Assembly (NCBI GenBank): GCA_003517965.1
Contig: DOZO01000062.1
Span: 38,214 to 64,153, forward strand
Length of the DNA stretch: 25,940 nt
Reading direction: 5' to 3'
DNA from: Desulfobulbaceae bacterium
Lineage (GTDB): Bacteria > Desulfobacterota > Desulfobulbia > Desulfobulbales > Desulfurivibrionaceae
Made by a program: the position numbers and the translations under genes
Part shown: positions 6,186-13,243 of the stretch, in pieces
Layout of the letters: every line of letters starts with the position of its first letter
How positions within the stretch are numbered: position 1 is the stretch's first letter
The notes under the pieces: generated by a model
Told to the model about the DNA's origin: nothing
Seen by the model: the letters and a program-made list of their open reading frames with translations, nothing else
Database searches by the model: none

Positions 6186-8774
6186 ATGGCTTTTCGTGAT
6201 TTTCTGAAAAGATTTTCCCGCCAGCGCTGGTTCACGCCCAAAACTTGTCGGCCTCTGTCGCTGACATTCTCCCAGTTCCGCGAGGTGCTTAAGGCAAACA
6301 ACCAGGCCCTTGAGATCATCGCCGACATGGGGGAGAAACTGAGCGGGGACTATCTCTTCGATCTTCGTTATGTGGAAGCCACAGTTGAGGAGATGATCGC
6401 GGCCATGCGCCGAGCCATTATCACGATCAACCTTTTGACCTTGGACAAGTGCGTGGCGCTTCATGGAATATTTGCCCCCATGGAGGCAAGGGTCCGGGCA
6501 ATTCTTATCAGACGGGACGACCGGGATGGGCCACCCCTGCTCTGGCTGGCGGAGGTTGAGACCCGGCACTGGCCCTTGGTAGGCGGCAAGGCAGCGCATC
6601 TTTCCGAGTTGCTCCATAATCCCAAAGTGAAGGTGCCGGAAGGGTTTGTCATCACCACCAGTTTTTTTCATGACCTGTTGGACAATAACGGTATTTGTCC
6701 CGAATTCGACCTTTTCGAGCGGATGCTGACAGAGCCGGAGATCAATGAAGACGAGTTGGAAAGGCTGCGTCGAACCCTGCGGGAAAAGGTGCTTCAGGCA
6801 GAGCCGCCCAATGGTTTTCTTGAGAAATTGACTGTGGTTATTGAGCGGCTCGCGGCCATCGGCGGCCCGCCTCTTTTTCTCGCAGTTCGCAGCAGCGCTC
6901 AGGAAGAGGACATGGATTTTTCCTTTGCCGGGCAGTTTCATTCCGTGTTGCAGGTTCCTTCACAGGCCGAGGCGGTGTATCGCGCCTACCTGCAGGTGGC
7001 GGCCAGTTTGTTCGCCGCCAAGGCTATTCATTACCGGCGTCAGGTTTTTCCCGAAGGCTGCCCCATGTCTATTGCCGCTTGCTGCCAGCGCATGATCCAG
7101 GCTGCTGCCAGCGGCATCATCTATTCTCTTGATCCCATGGCGCCTGGTTCGCGGAATATGGTGGCGGTGGGCGCTTTGGGGCAGGGGCAGGCTGTGGTCG
7201 AGGGGCAGGTGCCCACGGATTTTTTCCGGATCAGCAGAGGTGAGCCGCCGCGGGTTCTTGAGAGGGTGCTTGCCGCAAAGCATGATGCCCTGCGGCCTAA
7301 AGGCGGTGACGATGGCGGGCTGACGATGCAAAAGGTGTCGGCTGGGCAGGCAGAGGCCCCTTGTCTTGATGAGCCGACCCTTCTTGCCCTTGCCGCAGTT
7401 GCCATGCATTTGGAAACCTTCTTCAAGCGGCCCCAGGACATTGAATGGACTTTGGATCCGCGGGGCGACCTCTACATCCTCCAGTCAAGGCCACTGTTGA
7501 TCACCGAGAGCGCCAGGGAAAAGTCCCTCCTTTCAGAGCAACTTGATGGCTATGAGCTTGTCGCTTCCGAGGCGGGACGGGTGGCCCAGCAGGGCATTGG
7601 CGCTGGGCCTGCCTATTGGGTGGAAACCCTGGCCGATCTTAAGGATTTTCCAGAGGGAGCGGTGCTGATCAGCCACCGTGATTCCTCTCAGTTCGTTCAG
7701 GTCATGCACCGGGCCGCGGCCATTGTCACCGAGGTGGGCAGCCCGACAAGCCACATGGCCACTCTTTGCCGGGAGTTGCGAGTTCCCTGTCTGGTCGGGG
7801 TTTCGGAGATCATGGCCAAGGTGGCGAACGGTGAGGAAATTACTGTGGATGCCGAGGACCGTCGGATCTATCGGGGCAAGGCCGTGGAGCTCCTCACCTA
7901 TCAGGCGACCACCTCCATGGATCTGCATATGGCCCCGGAGTTTCGGCTGCTACGCCGGATCCTCCGGGATGTCTCCCGTCTGAACCTGGTTGATCCGCTT
8001 ATGCAGGAATTCCGGCCCGAAGGCTGTAAGACCTTTCATGATGTGCTACGCTACATTCATGAAACCGCGGTGCTTGAACTGGTGGAGCTGGGACGGGATG
8101 AAAACTGTCTGCCCGGCGGCCTGGCAAGACGGCTGGCTCTGCCCATTCAGGCAGGAATCCTTGCTATTGACATCGGCGGAGGCATTGCCCCGGACGTTTC
8201 GAGCGATCAAGTCCCTTTTACCGCCATCCGTTCGATCCCCTTCCGGGCCATTCTTCAGGGGATGCTCTTTCCCGGGGCCTGGCACCAGGAGACCATGCCG
8301 GTGAGTTTCCGGGATATGATGCACAGCATGATGACCACCCCGCAGGATACCCTTTCCGGGCAGTACACCGGCCACAACATTGCCATTATCAGTGAGAATT
8401 ATGTGAATCTTTGTTTCAGATTCGGTTATCATTTTAATATTATCGACGCCTTCTGCCACGAGGTGGAGCGTGACAACCATATCTATTTTCGTTTCCTGGG
8501 CGGAGCCACCGACATTGCCAAGCGTTCGCGGCGCGCGACCCTCATCGCTACGATACTTGAGGCCTTTGACTTCAGCGTTAAAACCAGGGGAGATCTGGTC
8601 ATTGCCCGTACCGGCAATCTGGCCAGAAGTGAAATGGAGCGGACTCTCGATATCCTCGGCCGACTGATTGGTTTTACCAGACAGCTGGACGTGCAGATGA
8701 CCGACGACCGGGTCGTGGCTCGGTATGCAGAGGCGTTTCTCATGGGGGATTACGGCGTTGTCGCCGAAAAATAG
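6186..8774 (+). CDS. PEP/pyruvate-binding (PPDK-like) protein with novel C-terminal domain, paralogue 1
   Basis: An 862-aa cytosolic protein. Residues 1-115 form a helical region. An ATP-grasp domain (about 120-440) has VGGK (132-135), AVRSS with R235, SFAGQFHS (246-253), GQGQAVVEG (332-340), QDIEW with E420, and ILQSRP (431-436). A swivelling phosphohistidine domain (about 455-570) has GSPTSHMA with catalytic His523. The C-terminal 290 residues replace the PEP/pyruvate barrel of PpsA/PpdK and are shared with the two paralogues downstream (CKTFHDVLRYIHE, ENYVNL, NHIYFRF, LIGFTRQLD). PPDK-type proteins use ATP to phosphorylate the His and pass phosphate to an acceptor; without the barrel the acceptor is unknown. 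ATG 6186 is preferred since a longer frame would run through the terminator. The receiver gene follows 17 bases later. Confidence 0.85.
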   Translation: MAFRDFLKRFSRQRWFTPKTCRPLSLTFSQFREVLKANNQALEIIADMGEKLSGDYLFDLRYVEATVEEMIAAMRRAIITINLLTLDKCVALHGIFAPMEARVRAILIRRDDRDGPPLLWLAEVETRHWPLVGGKAAHLSELLHNPKVKVPEGFVITTSFFHDLLDNNGICPEFDLFERMLTEPEINEDELERLRRTLREKVLQAEPPNGFLEKLTVVIERLAAIGGPPLFLAVRSSAQEEDMDFSFAGQFHSVLQVPSQAEAVYRAYLQVAASLFAAKAIHYRRQVFPEGCPMSIAACCQRMIQAAASGIIYSLDPMAPGSRNMVAVGALGQGQAVVEGQVPTDFFRISRGEPPRVLERVLAAKHDALRPKGGDDGGLTMQKVSAGQAEAPCLDEPTLLALAAVAMHLETFFKRPQDIEWTLDPRGDLYILQSRPLLITESAREKSLLSEQLDGYELVASEAGRVAQQGIGAGPAYWVETLADLKDFPEGAVLISHRDSSQFVQVMHRAAAIVTEVGSPTSHMATLCRELRVPCLVGVSEIMAKVANGEEITVDAEDRRIYRGKAVELLTYQATTSMDLHMAPEFRLLRRILRDVSRLNLVDPLMQEFRPEGCKTFHDVLRYIHETAVLELVELGRDENCLPGGLARRLALPIQAGILAIDIGGGIAPDVSSDQVPFTAIRSIPFRAILQGMLFPGAWHQETMPVSFRDMMHSMMTTPQDTLSGQYTGHNIAIISENYVNLCFRFGYHFNIIDAFCHEVERDNHIYFRFLGGATDIAKRSRRATLIATILEAFDFSVKTRGDLVIARTGNLARSEMERTLDILGRLIGFTRQLDVQMTDDRVVARYAEAFLMGDYGVVAEK

Positions 8775-8791
8775 AGCAGGGAGGAAGGACG

Positions 8792-9178
8792 ATGAACCAG
8801 ACAAACACGCGGCTGCTGGTGGTGGATGATGAACCTATTGTCGGCAAGCGGCTCAAGCAGGTGTTCGACAAGATCGGTTTCGCCGTCGAGACTTATACCG
8901 ATTCAGCCGCGGCCCTTGCGGCCATAGCGGAAAAATCATTTGACATCGTGGTGACCGACCTGAAGATGGAAGGGATTGACGGCGTCGAGGTTCTCAAAAG
9001 GGTCCGGGCTATGAATCCCAAGACCAGAGTGATCATCATTACTGGCTACGCCTCGCCGGATACGGCGGAACTGGCGGAGCAGGAGGGGGTGTTTGCCTTT
9101 CTGGCCAAGCCTTTCCGTCTGGATGAATTGAAAGAGGTTATTTTCCGCGCCATGGAACCAGACAGGATTAAATCATGA
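8792..9178 (+). CDS. Single-domain (CheY-like) response regulator
   Basis: A 128-aa stand-alone receiver: D12-D13 acidic pair, phosphoacceptor D56 (VVTDLKM), T84 (IIITGYAS) and K106 (LAKPF) are all present, so it should be phosphorylatable. There is no output domain, so it must act by protein contact or as a phosphorelay intermediate. It has a good GGAGG site before ATG 8792. Its stop overlaps the start of the histidine kinase gene by four bases (ATGA), implying co-translation; that kinase is the obvious partner. It is closest in style to the receiver of the NtrC-type regulator at 2642 (both have TGYAS and LAKPFRL), but it is a separate gene. Confidence 0.9.
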   Translation: MNQTNTRLLVVDDEPIVGKRLKQVFDKIGFAVETYTDSAAALAAIAEKSFDIVVTDLKMEGIDGVEVLKRVRAMNPKTRVIIITGYASPDTAELAEQEGVFAFLAKPFRLDELKEVIFRAMEPDRIKS

Positions 9179-10686
9179 GCAGTGGTGTCGCCGATTCTCA
9201 GGCGGCACAGCTGGCCGCCGGGCAGACCGCTGATGTTCCTGTCCTGCCGCCCTGCCGTTATCTTTTCCCTGGAATCCGTTCCATCCGGGGGAAACTTCTG
9301 CTCATGATCTCCATTGTCGCTGGCTTTGGCATCATCGCCACCGCGACCGCTACTTTTGCCTTGTGGCGCGTGGAAGATAAGATCCGGATCATCGAGTCGT
9401 TCTACGAATTGAATCAGAAGGTTCTTGAAATCAGGCGCTATGAAAAAAATTATTTCCTGTTCAATGACAGTAAGGATCTTTTGAGCGCTCTGGACTATGT
9501 GGACCAGGTCAGGGCTTCCATTGTCGCAGTAAAGGTGGTTCTTCTTAAAGATGAAAACGAGCTTGAATCCCTGTATGACCGGGAGTTGGGAGAGTATGAA
9601 GCTATCTCCCGGCAACTGCTGCAAGATGAATTGACTCCGAAAAACAAGCAATCTCTGGAAAATTCCCTGCGCAAGCGCGGCCAGGATATAACCAAGAGCA
9701 TTTTCGACATGGATTCCAGGGCGCGGATCCGAGTGGAACGCGAGGTTGCGGGCTATCAGAAAACCGCGGTCTTTGTCCTTGTCCTGGCGGTGGGGCTTGG
9801 CTCCGTGTTGGTGCTCTACATGATGCGCTGGATTATGCGGCCTCTTACCGCCATTCGTGAGGCCTCGGCCAGGATCAAGCAGGGGGAGATGAGTTCCATT
9901 CCGTTGAACAATGATATCTGGTGTTCGGTGGAGGGGGTTGAACTGGTCAATTCCTTAAATCTCATGCTTCAGGCCCTGAATGCCAAGCAAAATCAGCTGG
10001 TACAGTCAGAAAAGCTTGCGGCCATTGGCAAGGTCACCGCTGGCATTGCCCACGAGATTAATAATCCTTTGAACAATATATCCCTAACCGCCGAGGTGCT
10101 GCTGGAGGATCTGCCTAATCTTGAGTGCAGCGATCGGCTGGACATGGTGCGCGACATCCTGGTCCAGTCGGATCGGGCCAGGGAGGTGGTGCATCATTTG
10201 CTGGAGTTTTCCCGGATACGCAAGACCAATATCATGGAACGGATGGACCTTGCCGCCCTGATGGAGAATTCTATCGCCCTGGTGAAGAACCAGCTGCGTC
10301 TTGGCGGGATTGTTTATCGCTACGATCATCCCGCTCAGCCGGTGTTGGTCAGCGGCAACCCCAATCAGCTGCAGCAGGTGCTGGTCAACCTGATGCTCAA
10401 TGCGGTACAGGCCATGCAGCCCGATGATCATCTCGACCTGGCGGTGCGCGGCCAGGGAGCAGAGGCGCGGGTCGTAGTCAGCGACACCGGGGCCGGTATC
10501 CCTCCCGAGACCCTGGCCAAAATTTTCGATCCCTTTTTCACCACCAAGAACGAAGGAACCGGATTGGGCCTTTCGTTGAGCTACGCCATCGTCAAGGATC
10601 ACGGTGGCGAGATTAAGGTGGCAAGTGAACCGGGCCGAGGCACGACCTTTACGCTCATCTTTCCCAGGATTTCCGGAGAGGCCTGA
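9175..10686 (+). CDS. Membrane sensor histidine kinase
   Basis: A 503-aa sensor kinase. A short cytoplasmic N-terminus precedes membrane segment 1 (about 41-64). The extracytoplasmic helical sensor (about 65-195) contains EIRRYEKNYFLF, which resembles the RRxEKDFL motif of HBM-type four-helix sensors. Membrane segment 2 spans about 197-216, followed by a HAMP region (about 217-270). The dimerisation/phosphoacceptor helix has H293 in IAHEINNPLNN. The ATPase domain has the N box (NLMLNAVQAM), DTGAGIP, FDPFFTTK and GTGLGLSLSYAIV. It should autophosphorylate and signal to the overlapping upstream receiver. It lies between two dikinase-like genes; the next starts one base after its stop. The ligand is unknown. 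Confidence 0.92.
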   Translation: MSSGVADSQAAQLAAGQTADVPVLPPCRYLFPGIRSIRGKLLLMISIVAGFGIIATATATFALWRVEDKIRIIESFYELNQKVLEIRRYEKNYFLFNDSKDLLSALDYVDQVRASIVAVKVVLLKDENELESLYDRELGEYEAISRQLLQDELTPKNKQSLENSLRKRGQDITKSIFDMDSRARIRVEREVAGYQKTAVFVLVLAVGLGSVLVLYMMRWIMRPLTAIREASARIKQGEMSSIPLNNDIWCSVEGVELVNSLNLMLQALNAKQNQLVQSEKLAAIGKVTAGIAHEINNPLNNISLTAEVLLEDLPNLECSDRLDMVRDILVQSDRAREVVHHLLEFSRIRKTNIMERMDLAALMENSIALVKNQLRLGGIVYRYDHPAQPVLVSGNPNQLQQVLVNLMLNAVQAMQPDDHLDLAVRGQGAEARVVVSDTGAGIPPETLAKIFDPFFTTKNEGTGLGLSLSYAIVKDHGGEIKVASEPGRGTTFTLIFPRISGEA

Positions 10687-10687
10687 G

Positions 10688-13243
10688 ATGCATTTTCCCA
10701 TAAACCCTTTTTTCGGGAAGGCCAGGGAAGAGCCGGTCACGTTTGCCGCCTCCTTTAGGCTGTTCCGTCGGTTGCTTTCCCTGAATAATGCGGTGCTGGA
10801 GAAGATCGGCCGGATGGAGGGGGCTCTGGCCGGTGAATATGTCTTTGATCGGAAATTTTTAAGCGAAGCGGTGGCCGATTTAAATGAGCTGGTGCGGGAG
10901 GTAGTCTCCTGCCTGGCCGGTCTCACCGGTAACCGCTACCTTGATCTGTACGAGCGCTACGAGGATTTGGCCGGGAAACTTTCCGGGCTGGCCCTGGAGT
11001 ACGCCGGGCCATACGACCGCAATCTCACCTTGGCTTACGGGCTGATCAACAGCGATTTCGATGAGCTGGTGGGTGGCAAGAACGCCACCTTGAGCGAGAT
11101 CCGCAACCGTCTTGGTCTGCCGACCCCGGACGGTTTTGCTATTACTGTTGCCGCCTATCGTGAGTTTATGGAGGTAAACGGCCTTTTTGCCGCCATCGAT
11201 GCAATCTGCATCGCGCCTGGCTCGAGCCGGGAGCATTCGGAGGCCATTATCCGTCTGCTCGATCAGGCCTGTTTGCCGGAGCAGTTGGTGGCGGCGGTGC
11301 AGGATGAGTTGAGGCAGCTCTTCAGCCGGGCAGGGGGCTCGGTGCCCTTGGCGGTTCGCTCAAGCGGAGTTGGCGAGGATGCCGAAAGTCGCAGTTTTGC
11401 GGGGCAGTTTCATTCGCTGCTTGAGGTGCGGCCCGAACTGACCTCGGTGCTTGAAGCCTACCGCCGGGTGATTGCTTCCCGTTTTTCGGCGGCGGCGCTT
11501 GATTATCTGGGGCCAGCTGCCGGTAGCCGGACTCTTCCCATGGCCGCCGGGGTGCAGCCGATGATCAGCTCCCGGATTGCGGGTGTGACTTACAGCCGCA
11601 ATCCGGAGTCGCCGGAGGCAAATCAACTGCTCATCACCTCTCTGCGTGGCGCGGCCCATGATCTGGTGGCCGGGCGCAGGCAGGCCGATCATTTCCTCAT
11701 GAGCCGGGTCTGGCCATTTCCCCTGTTGACCAGCGAAATCGCCCTGCCGGCCTCTTCGGCCTCACCGGCCTCTGCCAGGGAAGTGTTCGAGTTGCTACCC
11801 AGCGGCCTGCGACGCGGCTCGGCAACCTTAACCCCCCAGGAACTGGCGAGCCTTGCCGAGCAGGCTCTACTGCTGGAAAAGACCTTTGGTGAACCCCAGG
11901 ATATCGAGTGGGCCTTGGCAGAGGCTCCGGTGATTCTCCAGAGCCGCCCCTTGGCCATGCCGCTCAAACCGCCGCCGCTTCCCGACGAGCTGGCCGCCGA
12001 ACTGGCCGCAGCCATTCCTCTGATCTCCGGCAAAGGGCAGGTCGCTCAGCTTGGTATTGCCGCAGGACTGGTGGTGCATGTGGATCAGAACACCGATCCG
12101 GAACAGTTTCCGGTGGGTGCCATTGCCGTGGCCCGCTTTCCCAGCCCGCAATTGAGTCCCATTGTCTGGCGGGCCGGGGCGATGATTACCGAGATCGGCG
12201 GCCCCACCGGGCATCTGGCCACCATTGCCCGGGAATACCGGACCCCGGCTCTGTTCGGTATCGGCGGCGCCATCAAACTTCTTGCTCAAGGGGCAGAGGT
12301 CACAGTGGACGTGGAGAACAAGCAGGTCTATCAGGGAATCATCGAGGGGCTGATCCGGCTACATGTTGCGGCAAAGGATGATTACCATGCTTCTAAGGAG
12401 CTACGGATTCTGCGTCGCATCCTGCGCTGGGTGGCTCCCATTACCCTGGCTGATCCGACCTCGGCCGAGTTTAAGGCGAAAAATTGCCGTACCTTTCACG
12501 ATATCCTCCGCTTTGCCCACGAAAAATCGGTTGATGCCCTGATCCATTTTCATGCGGACAAAAGCAGTTCTCAGGAGTCATTGAGTCGACCGGTGCGGCT
12601 GCCGGTTCCCCTAAAATTACGGGTTATCGACTTGGGCTCTGGGCTCAAGGCTGAAACGCCGCCAAAGGGAGAGGTTGGCCTGGAGATGTTGAACAGCCGA
12701 CCGCTTGCCGCTATTCTCCAGGGATTTTTCAAGGAGGATAAAGGGGACAAAGAACCGGCGTCGCTGGGTTTTAAGGATCTTCTCTCCGGGATCAGCAGGC
12801 CGCTGGTGCTGTTTAACGGGCCAGACTATCCGGGCGACAACCTGGGGATCATAGCCGAGAATTACTGCAACCTCTGCCTGCGTCTGGGTTACCATCTAAA
12901 TGTGGTGGATGCCTACATGTCACCTGACCCGGACAATAACTACATCTATTTTCGTTTTGCCGGAGGGATGGCCGAGAAGGTCAAACGCGAGCGGCGGGCC
13001 CGATTGATCAGGGACATTCTCTCAGGCCTTTATTTTAAGGTGGAGCGAACCGGTGATCTGGTGATCGCCAAGGCCAGAAATATGGATATCCCGAGAATGG
13101 AGCGGGTGCTGGTCCGGTTGGGCGAGCTGATTGCCTTTACCCGTCAACTCGATGTGCGGATGCGCGACGAGGCGGCTATTGAGGAATTCTTCCAGCGGTT
13201 TCTTCTAAGCATCAAGCAGGAGCAGGCAGGGGAGGATGGGTGA
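10688..13243 (+). CDS. PEP/pyruvate-binding (PPDK-like) protein with novel C-terminal domain, paralogue 2
   Basis: An 851-aa homologue of the protein at 6186 with the same order of parts: helical N-terminus (1-115), ATP-grasp (about 120-425) with LVGGKNATL (K131), AVRSSGVGED (R224), SFAGQFHS, PQDIEW (E407) and ILQSRP (416-421), phosphohistidine domain with GGPTGHLA (His509), then the shared C-terminal domain (CRTFHDILRFAHEKS, ENYCNL, NYIYFRF, LIAFTRQLD). The glycine loop that reads GQGQAVVEG in paralogue 1 is replaced here by SLRGAAHDLVAGRR, so nucleotide handling may differ. ATG 10688 follows GGAGAGG; the kinase stop is one base upstream. The stop overlaps the start of paralogue 3 in a TGATG junction. 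The acceptor substrate is unknown. Confidence 0.85.
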   Translation: MHFPINPFFGKAREEPVTFAASFRLFRRLLSLNNAVLEKIGRMEGALAGEYVFDRKFLSEAVADLNELVREVVSCLAGLTGNRYLDLYERYEDLAGKLSGLALEYAGPYDRNLTLAYGLINSDFDELVGGKNATLSEIRNRLGLPTPDGFAITVAAYREFMEVNGLFAAIDAICIAPGSSREHSEAIIRLLDQACLPEQLVAAVQDELRQLFSRAGGSVPLAVRSSGVGEDAESRSFAGQFHSLLEVRPELTSVLEAYRRVIASRFSAAALDYLGPAAGSRTLPMAAGVQPMISSRIAGVTYSRNPESPEANQLLITSLRGAAHDLVAGRRQADHFLMSRVWPFPLLTSEIALPASSASPASAREVFELLPSGLRRGSATLTPQELASLAEQALLLEKTFGEPQDIEWALAEAPVILQSRPLAMPLKPPPLPDELAAELAAAIPLISGKGQVAQLGIAAGLVVHVDQNTDPEQFPVGAIAVARFPSPQLSPIVWRAGAMITEIGGPTGHLATIAREYRTPALFGIGGAIKLLAQGAEVTVDVENKQVYQGIIEGLIRLHVAAKDDYHASKELRILRRILRWVAPITLADPTSAEFKAKNCRTFHDILRFAHEKSVDALIHFHADKSSSQESLSRPVRLPVPLKLRVIDLGSGLKAETPPKGEVGLEMLNSRPLAAILQGFFKEDKGDKEPASLGFKDLLSGISRPLVLFNGPDYPGDNLGIIAENYCNLCLRLGYHLNVVDAYMSPDPDNNYIYFRFAGGMAEKVKRERRARLIRDILSGLYFKVERTGDLVIAKARNMDIPRMERVLVRLGELIAFTRQLDVRMRDEAAIEEFFQRFLLSIKQEQAGEDG

